A stretch of 64,000 nt of DNA from Variovorax sp. PBL-E5 (GTDB lineage Bacteria; Pseudomonadota; Gammaproteobacteria; Burkholderiales; Burkholderiaceae_C): assembly GCF_901827185.1 (NCBI RefSeq), contig NZ_LR594672.1, forward strand, positions 310,001 through 374,000, written 5' to 3'. The notes under the pieces are model-generated. The model saw nothing but the letters and a program-made list of their open reading frames with translations. It was not told the DNA's origin and did no database searches. The position numbers and the translations under genes were made by a program. This document shows, one piece after another, positions 34,752 to 43,395 of this stretch (within the stretch, counting starts at the first letter, position 1; each line of letters opens with the position of its first letter).

Positions 34752-37424
34752 ATGGCAAAGTCGAAATCGCGCAAGTCTCGTAACCCCCGCGCGCAGCCGC
34801 CCGCGTCTGCGCCAACGGCCGCGGCCGCAGCCGCTGCCGAGCATCCATCCCCAGGACGGCGGCCCTTTTCGGAGCTCCAGGCGCGCGCGGAACAGGCTCG
34901 CGCTGCACAGGACTTCGACACGTTGCTTGCGCTGGGTACGTTGCCCCCGGCGGAAATCGACGCAGAGCCGGACAGCAATCTTCAGGCGTGGCTGGCCTTG
35001 CAGGAGGTTCGCGGGCTTGCCGGTGACGAATCTCTGGACGCCTACGACCGTGTCAGGCAATCGGACAAGCCCCGGCTGACGGCGGCGCTGGCTCGCCTGA
35101 GCGAGCACGACCCGGACTTTGCAGTTCGACCCGAATTCGACGTGTACCTGCGGACGCTTGGCTACGACCTCAAGGACGCCTTGGAGGGTATGCGATGGCT
35201 GACCACCGCATGCCGCGCACAGCCAAGCCGCCTCGACCTTCTCGAGAACCTCCGCGGGCGGGTGCTCCGCATCATGCTTCGGGATGACTACCAGGAGCAC
35301 GACGAAACCTGGACGCAGGAGGTGGAGGTCCGCGCGAACGCGGCCGGAGAGGTCGACCTCATCCTGCGCGAAGCACTCGAGCGCGCCTGGACCTCCGAGC
35401 TGGACGACTACGGTCGGTTGCTTGTCACCGCTCTGCGAGCCGACCTGGACATGCGCGTCGCTCAACCGTGGGAGGCTGAAACCGCTCTCGCGTGGGCAGG
35501 GAAGCTGGAGACCCCCGCGACTGCTCCGTATGAGGAAGGTGCGTCCAGGTCGGCTCGGGACGCGCTCACCCCTCAAATCTGGGCCCTTCTGTGGGAGTTC
35601 CAAAACACTCCGGTCAAGCATTTGGATTCCGTTTTCAGCCGGTACCCCGAAGGCCTGGGGCCGCGGTGTGATGGGCTGCGCAAGGTCGTGACGAGCTTGA
35701 CTGCTAATGGCAGCGACCAGGAAAACCTCTTCTTTGAAGGCATGGCGCTCCTTGCGAGCGTGGCGGACCAGGAGGATGGCATGTTCGGCCAGGCCCTCAC
35801 CGTGCAGCACAAGGGCAGCGTAGAGGTGTTGCCCGTGGGCTGGAACTCGTTCCTCGCGCCCAGCCTTAGTGAAAGCCTTGCCCGGCTCATGGACGAGGCC
35901 GAGCGCATTCGCTTTCAATGGCGTGACGAACTGGCTTTGGCAGCTGTGATTTGGACGGCCCTCGCGCAATACGCGGTAATAGACAGGGAACTGCCTGGGG
36001 ATGATTCCAGCTTCGCATGGCTGGGGGACAAGGTGCCGCTCTTCGCATTCCAGGCGGCGCATGTCCATCCCCTGCCAGCGCAACGCCTGTTGTTGATGCT
36101 CCGAGCACTGCACGGCTGGCTGAAGCGGGGGCAGTTGCCGCCGACCACCCACGTCTGGGCTGACTTGGAGGGTATCCAGTTGAGCGCGGAGGAGCGAGCC
36201 GAGGTGCGGGCGCTACTTGGGAAGCTCGCGGTCGCGGACATGGCCGAACCCATATGGGAGGTCTGGCTGCAGGTCGGGGGCCCCGCCTTTGCGGCTCTGT
36301 GCAATGGCTTCGAGACCCAAGAGCATGCTGGCGTGCTCGCTCTCGCGCGGCAGTTCCGAGATGACCTTGAGAAAGGGGAGGGTGGCTTCCGACTTGGATA
36401 TCTCGAGCAGCTGGCAGGCTCGTCCAGCCTGTCCTTGGAGAGCTACCTCTCGGTACTGGCGGATGAGCGGAAGGCACCTTTCGAAAAGTCCACGCTCGGC
36501 AACCTGCGGATATTGCTTGACAAGGAAAAGAGCGAAGCTGCGGCCGCGGCTGCCGTGACGCGCCTTACCGAGGCCGCATTGCCTGAACGCCTCGCTGAGG
36601 CGCGTGGCGAGCTTCTGAAGCTGGCAAAGGCCCGGCTCGCCGCACTGAAGAAGGAGGCCCAGTACGAGAAGACCGCGGTCAATCGTTGGCCCTCCATCGG
36701 AGCTCCCGCCCGAAAGCTCCTGGGCGTCCTCGCCCAAATTCAAACCTACAGCAGCATGGACGAGCTCGCCGACTACGCCCACATGGAGGTGAAGTGGGTT
36801 CGGTTCCACTACGAAAAGCTCGTCGATACCGGCATGATTTTCGAGAGTGCCGGCAAGTATCGAATCAACCCGCACATCGCTCCGCTCGTCGAGCAGGAGG
36901 ACCAGCACAAGCTTGTTGGCCGAATCATCCGCGCGCAGGGGACGAGCACCGTCAAGCAGGTCTTCAACAGCGGGCTCGAGTTCCGCATCTATCAAATCAT
37001 GACACAGCTGTGCCCGAACCACCTGGTGTTCCCGAACTGCGCGTTGCAGAGCTTCATGAAGTACGAGTTGGTGAAGGAACTCGTGACACCCGAGGACTTC
37101 AACTACTACCTGTTGGCAAGCGTGGACCTGCTTGTGGTCAATTCGACAACCTATATGCCGATGCTCGCCATTGAGGTCGACAGCATCTATCACGACACGG
37201 AGCGCCAGCAGAAGAACGACGGGAAGAAGGACCGGTTGTTCGCAACAGCCGGGGTCCCGTTCCTGCGCCTGCGCCCGGTCGGTAGCCCCTCCGAGCAGGT
37301 CGTGCGCGGCCAGGTGGCGGAGCACCTCGACGAACTGGTCCGCACCCTGCGGCCGGAGATTCCAGGCTACGCGCAGGCCCGCATGCTCCTCGAAGACCTG
37401 TCCGGCGGAAAACTCGTTCCTTGA
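34752..37424 (+). CDS. Large protein with helical repeats, winged-helix-like segment and C-terminal DUF2726 (PD-(D/E)XK-like) nuclease domain
   Basis: An 890-residue protein. A Lys/Arg/Ala-rich N terminus (MAKSKSRKSRNPRAQPPASA) precedes about 600 residues of Leu/Ala-rich helices. Residues about 645-710 (APARKLLGVLAQIQTYSSMD, then ELADYAHMEVKWVRFHYEKL) look like a winged helix. The last 150 residues match DUF2726: VDLLVV (Asp near 790), AIEVDSIYHD (E-x-D near 806) and NDGKKDRLF (Lys near 822), the spacing of a PD-(D/E)XK-like nuclease, then AGVPFLRLRP. A CCCCTAAAAT box lies about 30 bases upstream of ATG. It stands alone on the plus strand. It may cut DNA or RNA, possibly in defence or plasmid maintenance; this is inference. 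N-terminal family not recognised. Confidence 0.8.
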   Translation: MAKSKSRKSRNPRAQPPASAPTAAAAAAAEHPSPGRRPFSELQARAEQARAAQDFDTLLALGTLPPAEIDAEPDSNLQAWLALQEVRGLAGDESLDAYDRVRQSDKPRLTAALARLSEHDPDFAVRPEFDVYLRTLGYDLKDALEGMRWLTTACRAQPSRLDLLENLRGRVLRIMLRDDYQEHDETWTQEVEVRANAAGEVDLILREALERAWTSELDDYGRLLVTALRADLDMRVAQPWEAETALAWAGKLETPATAPYEEGASRSARDALTPQIWALLWEFQNTPVKHLDSVFSRYPEGLGPRCDGLRKVVTSLTANGSDQENLFFEGMALLASVADQEDGMFGQALTVQHKGSVEVLPVGWNSFLAPSLSESLARLMDEAERIRFQWRDELALAAVIWTALAQYAVIDRELPGDDSSFAWLGDKVPLFAFQAAHVHPLPAQRLLLMLRALHGWLKRGQLPPTTHVWADLEGIQLSAEERAEVRALLGKLAVADMAEPIWEVWLQVGGPAFAALCNGFETQEHAGVLALARQFRDDLEKGEGGFRLGYLEQLAGSSSLSLESYLSVLADERKAPFEKSTLGNLRILLDKEKSEAAAAAAVTRLTEAALPERLAEARGELLKLAKARLAALKKEAQYEKTAVNRWPSIGAPARKLLGVLAQIQTYSSMDELADYAHMEVKWVRFHYEKLVDTGMIFESAGKYRINPHIAPLVEQEDQHKLVGRIIRAQGTSTVKQVFNSGLEFRIYQIMTQLCPNHLVFPNCALQSFMKYELVKELVTPEDFNYYLLASVDLLVVNSTTYMPMLAIEVDSIYHDTERQQKNDGKKDRLFATAGVPFLRLRPVGSPSEQVVRGQVAEHLDELVRTLRPEIPGYAQARMLLEDLSGGKLVP

Positions 37425-37599
37425 ACGAGTCGCGCCGCGAGTCAACTGGTCAAGGCTTGGTGAGCGCTACGCCCGACTAGGCCGGTTCGACGCCAGGCGG
37501 GCGGCCAGCCCCGCGACGGGCTCACGTTCTTGGCCTCATGGCCGGCCGGATTTAAACGGTCGTTGGCTATACGCGAAAAGCCCGTCTCAATGCGCTTCC

Positions 37600-39078
37600 A
37601 TGCGCTCTCCTTTTCGCTTCTCGATGAACGCCTTTACCATGCGGCGCTCTGGCGCCGCCCTCGTCCTTGCAACAGTGCTGGGCTTCGCCGGCGCCGCAAC
37701 CGCCGCACCAACCCTTGTCTTCAAGGTGCCTGCCACGGGGCTTACTGTTTTGGGAGCGCCTCCGGTCGGCGGTCCGCGGTCCGAGACGCCGAGCGACTCC
37801 GCGTTCAAGGCGGCAAGCGCGAGATTGGTGAATCTCCAAGCATCCGGCGCCCTTACGGTCGGAAGCACTGTCGAGCTGGTGGCCGACGTCGTCGATGCCG
37901 AGGGAGCGAAGGCCCCCGACGGTGTGGAGGTCCGATGGGCCGCAGACGTGGGCTTCCTGTCCGCGCCGACCACCTATACGGCCGGAGGAAAGGCCCGCGT
38001 CACCCTTGAAGCCCCCACGTTGGCCCAAACGATTCGCGTGACTGGAACGACGCCAAGCAGCGCAGCGTCAACGTCTCTCGAGGTGGCGGCCCGGCCCGAC
38101 TACGGGCGCGCCACCGTGCTCTACGTCTTCGCAGCGCCCTCCACGATATCCGCGGGCGGCCAGACCACTCTGCGCGCGCTGGTTGCCGACCCGCACGGGA
38201 ATGGCGTGAGCGACGGAGCAACCGTGCAATGGGAGAGCACGAGTGGAACGCTCAGCGCCGCAACGAGCCGGACCGCCGGCTACGGCGAAGCGACCTCCAT
38301 CTTGACGGCAGGGGGCAGCCCGGGCATTGCCGTGGTGACCGCAAAGGGGTCGGCCTCCGACCCCGGCAAGTCCATCAATGTCACCGTCAACCGACGGCCC
38401 GGGGTCTATTTCGCTCCGCCATTGCCGACCACGGCCGAGGGAGACAACGCCGCCGGCTCAACTTTCAACGTGAACGTGTTTGCGAGCAACACCGCGAGCG
38501 TTCCAATGCCGCGCGCCGACTTTGGCTGGGACGGCCAAGGTCCGATGCCTGACATCAGCAGTGGCTGCGCCGCGATGATTCCGGCCTACAGCAACTGCAT
38601 GGCGACGTACAAGTTCAGCACTGCCCAGCGAGGCACCTACTCCGGCACGCTTCAACTGAAGTTCGATGGCCAGGTCCTCGACGCGGCTCCCCTGACATAC
38701 ACGGTCTACACCAACATCTCACTCACCTCTCCGCAGACCGACGGGCTCATGACCCTGCTCTTCCAGGCACCGTCGCGCACGTCCGGCGACCCGGACGTCT
38801 TCACCTTCAACTCGACGTTGACGAATCCCGCTTCCTCGCATGAAGCGGTGTCGGTCGCCGGCGTGCGCGTCTCGGGCATCACCAACGGGACGAGCGTGGG
38901 CCTCGGCACCTGTGGGGCTGCCCTCGAGCCTGGGCAAAGCTGCGCGATTCAGGTGGCCTTCGTTCGCCCCTCGAGCTTCGTGACTGCGACGAACTTCTCC
39001 GTTTTCGTGGCGAAGCGCAGCCCGGCAGGGCGAGTGGCGGAGCAGCTCTTCATGTTGAGGGTCAGTCCAACCAACTGA
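37600..39078 (+). CDS. Exported protein with two bacterial Ig-like (Big) domains
   Basis: About 492 residues with ATG 37600, 37624 or 37639 all possible. The signal peptide RRSGAALVLATVLGFAGA ends at ATAAP. Two invasin/intimin-type Ig-like domains follow (LVNLQASGALTVGSTVELVA ... VEVRWAADVGFLS; and APSTISAGGQTTLRALVADP ... TVQWESTSGTLSA). The C-terminal half has two copies of a C-x5-8-C beta motif (GCAAMIPAYSNCMATYKF and CGAALEPGQSCAIQVAFV) as in choice-of-anchor/HYDIN-like sheets. GGCTATACG lies at 37565-37573. Likely a secreted or surface protein; the partner is unknown. Confidence 0.8.
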   Translation: MRSPFRFSMNAFTMRRSGAALVLATVLGFAGAATAAPTLVFKVPATGLTVLGAPPVGGPRSETPSDSAFKAASARLVNLQASGALTVGSTVELVADVVDAEGAKAPDGVEVRWAADVGFLSAPTTYTAGGKARVTLEAPTLAQTIRVTGTTPSSAASTSLEVAARPDYGRATVLYVFAAPSTISAGGQTTLRALVADPHGNGVSDGATVQWESTSGTLSAATSRTAGYGEATSILTAGGSPGIAVVTAKGSASDPGKSINVTVNRRPGVYFAPPLPTTAEGDNAAGSTFNVNVFASNTASVPMPRADFGWDGQGPMPDISSGCAAMIPAYSNCMATYKFSTAQRGTYSGTLQLKFDGQVLDAAPLTYTVYTNISLTSPQTDGLMTLLFQAPSRTSGDPDVFTFNSTLTNPASSHEAVSVAGVRVSGITNGTSVGLGTCGAALEPGQSCAIQVAFVRPSSFVTATNFSVFVAKRSPAGRVAEQLFMLRVSPTN

Positions 39079-39309
39079 TAAGGGCTCAAGGCCTGGTCAT
39101 GGGCGGACGGTAGCCCAAAGACAAGCGACGCCGAAGCGCCGCTTGCTGCCTGCAGTCGATATGCATGGTGCTAGATGCTCTCGTCCTGGTCATTGGCACA
39201 CCCGAAGGTGACGCAAACGCCCGGCTATACCGAGCGCGCGAGAACATCATAGGCCCAGTCGCGCCGCGGCGCGATGCCGTCAGTCGGCAATTTCAGCGAC
39301 GGTGCGTGG
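39079..39309. other. Intergenic region without a convincing gene
   Basis: The 231 bases between convergent genes contain GGCTATACC at 39223-39231 on the plus strand, a promoter-like element with no gene behind it. A short untranslated RNA or an unseen small gene is possible but not supported further. Confidence 0.35.
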
Positions 39310-39516
39310 TCATGGGCCGGCGGCGATGCGCTCCATATGCTCCTCGAGCAGCTTGAACCGGTCGTTCAACTTGTCCATGCGCTGCACATTGCAGTGAAAG
39401 CAGAGGAGCGGGCCCCACGCCGTGCCGGCGGGCCGGCCGCAGCGCCACAGGCAGAGCTTGCCCGTGTGGTGTTCTGCGGAATTTCCGGGGTGGTCAGGGT
39501 CTTGGTAGGGGAGCAT
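39310..39516 (-). CDS. Small zinc-ribbon-like protein (68 residues)
   Basis: From ATG 39516 the product MLPYQDPDHPGNSAEHHTGK continues with CLWRCG, then CFHCN, a C-x3-C/C-x2-C set likely to bind zinc, and a helical tail RMDKLNDRFKLLEEHMERIA. The ribosome site is poor and the start could differ. It lies downstream of the 39668 gene beyond that gene's terminator. Not recognised. Confidence 0.55.
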   Translation of the reverse strand: MLPYQDPDHPGNSAEHHTGKLCLWRCGRPAGTAWGPLLCFHCNVQRMDKLNDRFKLLEEHMERIAAGP

Positions 39517-39569
39517 GCGAAGGTATAGGACCGCGATGTCTCTATCGGCAGCGCGCCGCACACGACCAA

Positions 39570-39593
39570 GAAAAAGCCGCCCGGGTGGGCGGC
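39570..39593 (-). terminator. Rho-independent terminator for the 39668 gene
   Basis: On the minus strand GCCGCCC pairs with GGGCGGC (4-base loop) and is followed by five T and a C/T-rich tail. Nearly the same hairpin ends the gene at 30191. Confidence 0.78.
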
Positions 39594-39667
39594 TGGAAGG
39601 AGGTGTAGGGGGCGCCCTGGAGAACCAATGTTCCTGAGGAGGCGCGCGAACGTTGCGCCAGGCTGTC

Positions 39668-40174
39668 CTACTTGGTGGCAGGCGGAAAAATGCTGGCTCG
39701 CAACGCTTTCGACGCTCTTGGGCTGAGTGCCAGGCCGGCCTCGCGCGCATCGCTCAGGATGCATTGCAGGGGCTCTGCTGCGGCGTTGACCGCATCCGCC
39801 AGGGCAAGCTCCAGGAACGCACGCTCTGCGGGCGAGCCCTCCTTGCATTCAAGCGCTTGGCCTGAGACGTTGCAAACCCCCATACCGCTACCAGTCTCGT
39901 AGCGCGTGTAGAACGTCAGGCCGTCCCGGCGCTCGATTCGATACTTGCGGTCATCGTCCATTTCGCCGAACAAGAGGTTCGTCTCGAAGACGGGCTTCTT
40001 GGTGAACCCCTGGAAATCAGGGTTCGGGTCGTCGCTGTAGAACATCACCGCCTTGGGATGGAAGCGGTGCTCGAAGTCGGCTTCGACCACGGCCAGGTCC
40101 GGATGGCGCCCCGTGACATATTTTTCCACGAGGGATTTGACCTTGGAGAGGGTAGATTGGGTTTGCTTTGGCAT
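39668..40174 (-). CDS. Hypothetical protein (168 residues)
   Basis: A soluble, charged protein beginning MPKQTQSTLSKVKSLVEKYV. It has an SDDPNPDFQGFTKKPVFETN loop and a Lys/Arg-rich region, then a helical C terminus. GCGCTACAC (minus strand, about 40213-40205) sits 30 bases upstream as a promoter-like element. The terminator at 39570 follows. No known domain was recognised. Confidence 0.68.
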   Translation of the reverse strand: MPKQTQSTLSKVKSLVEKYVTGRHPDLAVVEADFEHRFHPKAVMFYSDDPNPDFQGFTKKPVFETNLLFGEMDDDRKYRIERRDGLTFYTRYETGSGMGVCNVSGQALECKEGSPAERAFLELALADAVNAAAEPLQCILSDAREAGLALSPRASKALRASIFPPATK

Positions 40175-40414
40175 GGATGGCCTTTGATGTAGTGGTCCTC
40201 TCGTGTGTAGCGCTTGGCTCCCCCGCGCCCTAAAACACCAAAGACACCCGGGTCGACGTTGACGCAGGGCTCGGAAGTGACTGGGGCCGAAGGAGCCTTA
40301 GCTGGCTGGGGCTAAGTTCAGGCGTCCAAAGAAAAACCACACCGGTGAGGGTGTGGTTTCGAAGCAGAACAGAAGTTCGACTTGGGCGTCTTGCAGTTGC
40401 CTGCAATGGCCAGG
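40175..40414. other. Intergenic region with promoter-like element and terminator
   Basis: It contains the GCGCTACAC element for the 39668 gene (minus), a CCTAAAAC box at about 40228 (plus) with no gene after it, and the terminator at 40332-40358 for the 40415 gene. No protein gene seen. Confidence 0.4.
40332..40358 (-). terminator. Rho-independent terminator for the 40415 gene
   Basis: On the minus strand AACCACACC pairs perfectly with GGTGTGGTT (6-base loop) and is followed by TTTCTT. It lies 57 bases after the stop. Confidence 0.78.
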
Positions 40415-40777
40415 TTACCAGCCGGCCGGAATTCGGAGGGTTTCGACGGACGGGCGGCGTTGGGAGACGCGCTTGCGAACGACGGTGACCTCCTTGAACC
40501 GGGTCGGAGCAGGGACGTTTTCCAGCAGGAACTGCGGAATTTTCAGCTCGAGGAACGTGCGCGCCTTGGGGGCAGGCATCTTCAGGAGCTGGAAGTCCTC
40601 ACGGATGTCGTCCAAGCTACGACTTGCGAGTTCGGCGTTCAAAGCGTGGCGGGACTTCCGACGCTCGTTGCGCTTCAGCATTCCCGTGAGGGCAGCACCA
40701 TCGAACATCGAGCGGCGACCGCTCAGTTCGTAGCTTGCCCAGCTGTTGGGGACGATGGCAGCGTTGACAGTTTTCAT
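40415..40777 (-). CDS. Hypothetical basic protein (120 residues)
   Basis: From ATG 40777 (MKTVNAAIVPNSWASYELSG), behind a GAGGTAACTCTCTCC leader. The protein is Arg/Lys-rich, especially MLKRNERRKSRHALNAELAS and EVTVVRKRVSQRRPSVETLR, and may bind nucleic acid. GTCGCTACACGG on the minus strand (40823-40812) is a promoter-like element about 40 bases upstream. Not recognised. Confidence 0.64.
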   Translation of the reverse strand: MKTVNAAIVPNSWASYELSGRRSMFDGAALTGMLKRNERRKSRHALNAELASRSLDDIREDFQLLKMPAPKARTFLELKIPQFLLENVPAPTRFKEVTVVRKRVSQRRPSVETLRIPAGW

Positions 40778-40893
40778 GGAGAGAGTTACCTCGTAAAAAA
40801 GTTGACCTACTCCGTGTAGCGACGTCGGCGACGCCGCCCCTTGGCACGGCCAGGCGGCGGCGGGACGCTCCGGACCTAATCGCGCCGCGTGGG

Positions 40894-41379
40894 TCAGGCC
40901 TCCGCGACCTCTTCCAGCGAGATGAGCGCTTCCAGCTGAAGTCGGTTTGCCTTTATGATGCCGCCGACTGCGCCTTGCTCCGCCCCAAACTCCAAGCCGT
41001 TGCACGGCAGGCATCGCACGAAGCTGTCGCGCAGCGCCAGCTCGAACTCCTCCTGGCTGAGAGCCCCGCCAATGACTTCGTGCACCGACTTGCCGCTTCC
41101 CTTGCCAACAAGCTGGAGCTGTGAAGTTCCTCCGCACTTGGAACAGGTGCAGCCTGCCAGGTAGGCGTCCCGCTGGGCGACAAAGCTGGCGCGGACGACC
41201 TTCTTGCGAACAGCGGAGCGGTCGACGTAGTCCTGCTTGTTGCCGGCGTAGCGGCTCTTCGAGTAGCTGCGCGTGCATTCCTTGCACTTGGACTGCAGCA
41301 GCCCGGTTTGGCGGTTCTTCACCGAGAAATCAGTTTTTGGCTTGCACACTTTGCAGCAGCCGCATGTTTTCATCTCCAT
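40894..41379 (-). CDS. HNH/endonuclease VII-like zinc protein
   Basis: About 161 residues from ATG 41379 (AGGA site 8 bases upstream). Three Cys pairs are visible: CGCCKVCK, then CKECTRSYSKSRY, a pattern at the start of many phage HNH-type nucleases, then CTCSKCGG and CLPCNGLEFG. The VHEVIGGALSQEEFELAL segment replaces the usual DHCH/H catalytic motif, so activity is uncertain. It is a single-gene unit with a terminator-like hairpin in its leader (41391-41418). Confidence 0.65.
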   Translation of the reverse strand: MEMKTCGCCKVCKPKTDFSVKNRQTGLLQSKCKECTRSYSKSRYAGNKQDYVDRSAVRKKVVRASFVAQRDAYLAGCTCSKCGGTSQLQLVGKGSGKSVHEVIGGALSQEEFELALRDSFVRCLPCNGLEFGAEQGAVGGIIKANRLQLEALISLEEVAEA

Positions 41380-41390
41380 CACATGATGTC

Positions 41391-41418
41391 CTAAAGAGAA
41401 AGCCGGCTAGGCGCCGGC
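41391..41418 (-). promoter_or_regulatory. Terminator-like hairpin in the leader of the 40894 gene
   Basis: On the minus strand GCCGGC, 5-base loop, GCCGGC is followed by TTTCTCTTTAG and then, about 10 bases on, the start codon. Its place before the gene rather than after it suggests attenuation, or the end of an unseen short transcript. Confidence 0.45.
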
Positions 41419-41644
41419 GAGTGAGTTCTTCAGGGTGTAACAAGCTGCGGCGGGAAATGTCCCCACCTAAAACGGATGGCCCGCCGGGTTGCATTTAGTA
41501 GATGACGTCCGAGCCGACGATGGCAATGCACCCACGAACGGAAATTGGTCGCATGCGGCGCTCCCTCCTCAAATTGGTGTAGCCAAAAGTTAACGTTTCT
41601 GGTCCACTTGGGCGCCATTGTTGGCAAGGCTGGAGGAGCGTTCG

Positions 41645-42502
41645 ATGCAGAAGTTTGTGAATGTCCAAACCGTGAACCTTCGCAGTGCGCCCAGCACCGA
41701 GGGGAACGAGCCCATCGGCCAGCTCTCGCTCGGCCAGTCGGTCGAGCTGCTGGACGGCGGTCAGCCAGGCTGGCATCGGGTCAAGACTCAGGTTGACGGC
41801 AAGGACGTCGAGGGCTTCTGCGTCGAAGGCCTGGCGGACGCCCGAATCTCCTGGACCACGGCCAAACAGCCTACCTTGAGGGACCCCGCGTCGCCGGCGC
41901 GCGAAGCCCTGGCCGCGACGGCCGCGGAGCAGTGGCTGCTCTTCAGGAAAGGCGAAGGCAAGGAGAACGTCGAGCCGTTCAGCACCATGGTGGGCAAGAT
42001 GTGGAAGGCGTTCAACAAGAATTTGACGGGCAAGGACCAGGGCATGCCCTGGTCCGCCGTGGCCATCTCCCTGATGGTGCGAAACGCCGCGAAGTCCGTT
42101 CCGGGGTACAAGGCCTTCCCTGAATCTATCGGGCACTCGAAGTACATGTGGGATTCCATCCGGAAGGCTGCCAGCGGCGACACCGCGGCCCCCTTCTGGG
42201 GCGTTGCCCTCGACAAGGCCAAGCCCCAGGTGGGCGACATCATCGGCAGCTGGCGCAACACGCCGTTCAGCTTCCAGCAGTTCCAGGCTGCGACCAAGAA
42301 CCCTGAGACCCCTTGCCACTCGGACATCGTGGTCGCGGTCGGCCCGGACCTGGTGCTCGCCATTGGCGGCAACATCAAGCATTCGGTCTACGCCACCGGC
42401 TACCAGGTGACCTCGGACGGATTTTTGACTCCAAACCGTCGCATCGACGTCGGCGGCAAAGTCGTCGGAGAGGCCGTCGTTTTGATGGCCAACCGGGTCT
42501 AG
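41645..42502 (+). CDS. SH3b plus DUF2272 protein (NlpC/P60-like fold)
   Basis: A 285-residue protein from ATG 41645, GGAGG site 8 bases upstream. Residues 1-65 form a bacterial SH3 domain (NVQTVNLRSAPSTEGNEPIG, PGWHRVKTQVDGKDVEGFC). Residues about 100-280 match DUF2272: QGMPWSAVAISLMVRNAAKS, then SKYMWDSIRKA, VGDIIGSWRN and CHSDIVVAVGPDLVLAIGGN. The Cys-His/Asp pattern suggests a papain-like or NlpC-type fold acting on cell wall. There is no signal peptide, so it stays cytoplasmic unless exported by another route. Possible lysis or effector role is inference. Confidence 0.78.
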   Translation: MQKFVNVQTVNLRSAPSTEGNEPIGQLSLGQSVELLDGGQPGWHRVKTQVDGKDVEGFCVEGLADARISWTTAKQPTLRDPASPAREALAATAAEQWLLFRKGEGKENVEPFSTMVGKMWKAFNKNLTGKDQGMPWSAVAISLMVRNAAKSVPGYKAFPESIGHSKYMWDSIRKAASGDTAAPFWGVALDKAKPQVGDIIGSWRNTPFSFQQFQAATKNPETPCHSDIVVAVGPDLVLAIGGNIKHSVYATGYQVTSDGFLTPNRRIDVGGKVVGEAVVLMANRV

Positions 42503-42519
42503 CCCAATCTTCGAGGCGT

Positions 42520-42550
42520 GCAGCCTATCCGGCTGCGGCCCCCCTTTTTC
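42520..42550 (+). terminator. Probable terminator after the SH3/DUF2272 gene
   Basis: GCAGCC, 5-base loop, GGCTGC, then GGCCCCCCTTTTTC. It starts 18 bases after the stop; the stem is short. Confidence 0.6.
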
Positions 42551-42575
42551 CTAAACTGACCTGAAAACGAATCCC

Positions 42576-42887
42576 ATGGTGAAACTAGTCGACCGGCAAA
42601 CGTTTGAGCGCACCTGCGGAAGGGTAATGCCCGTGCGACGAAATATGGCAACATTCAACGGAGACAGCTTTAAGTGCGGCTGCGGCGGCGAGCACACCTT
42701 TGACACCGCGTATGTCCCCGTGCTGCTCGAAGGATTCAATGGCCGCTTCGTGGTCGCCTGCCCAAGGAACAATGAACTCATCAGCCTTATCAAGACGAAG
42801 ATGAAGTTCGGCATTCTGTACAAAGAGTTGGAGCTTCTCGCCGCCCATGACACGGGAGCTGAGCCGGGGCAGCGCCGCGTCGCCTAG
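42576..42887 (+). CDS. Hypothetical protein with a CxCGGxH motif (103 residues)
   Basis: It begins MVKLVDRQTFERTCGRVMPV and contains FKCGCGGEHTFDTAYVPVLL and a later Cys in FVVACPRNN, which could form a small metal site. A TAAACT box at about 42553 lies 20 bases before ATG. Function unknown. Another reading frame on the minus strand partly overlaps it but is less protein-like in this part. Confidence 0.62.
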   Translation: MVKLVDRQTFERTCGRVMPVRRNMATFNGDSFKCGCGGEHTFDTAYVPVLLEGFNGRFVVACPRNNELISLIKTKMKFGILYKELELLAAHDTGAEPGQRRVA

Positions 42888-43395
42888 AGGGCCAGGCTGA
42901 CACGCCGAAAGCGTACGGAGCTGGGCCAACAGTTCCGACAGCAAGAGCTCGGCAGCTCCATGGAGAACAATCGTTGCGACCTCGTCGAGCTCGATGGGCT
43001 CCAGGTTCACCGCGATGATGCTCGCACCGCGCTCGCCGCCAAGGTATGGCCGGAAGGCGCTGGATGCGCACCTGCTGTCAGCGGCGCGCGATGCCGCCGT
43101 GGCTTGCGACGCCTTCCTGGCTGTCGGCAGCACGGCTGCGGTCTTCCTGGCCAACGCATTGCCGCTCGGACATCCGGTCGCGCCGGTTCGCCGCATGGCT
43201 CGGGCCTTCGACAACGCCGCTGCTGGCCTCCATCGAGCTAGAACCTTGACAAGCCTATTCGGCTTATCGACACTGCGCCCTGGACGCTGAAATCGACAAC
43301 TCCAACAAACGGGTCCCGCGGAAGCGCATGTCGAAAATGGCCGGGACTGGTCAAAGCTTGCGCGCCTTCGCCCGTCGACCTGACTGGAGGCTCGA
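42888..43395. other. 508-bp region with no secure gene
   Basis: Two overlapping open frames compete. On the plus strand about 43050-43290 encodes SAARDAAVACDAFLAVGSTA, which faintly recalls the end of Sir2 proteins but lacks the rest. On the minus strand about 43040-42890 encodes VNLEPIELDEVATIVLHGAA, protein-like, but running into the gene at 42576. Neither has a clear start or ribosome site. It may be decayed coding DNA. Confidence 0.3.

Noticed and set aside
37132..37599. A 648-residue protein starting inside the DUF2726 gene
   Set aside because: The first 156 residues overlap the DUF2726 gene in another frame and are Arg/Ser-rich; the signal peptide marks the true start near 37600-37639.
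42994..43290. Plus-strand ORF with a Sir2-like ACDAFLAVGSTAAV segment
   Set aside because: Only about 15 residues resemble Sir2; the NAD-binding motifs, zinc Cys and a ribosome site are absent.
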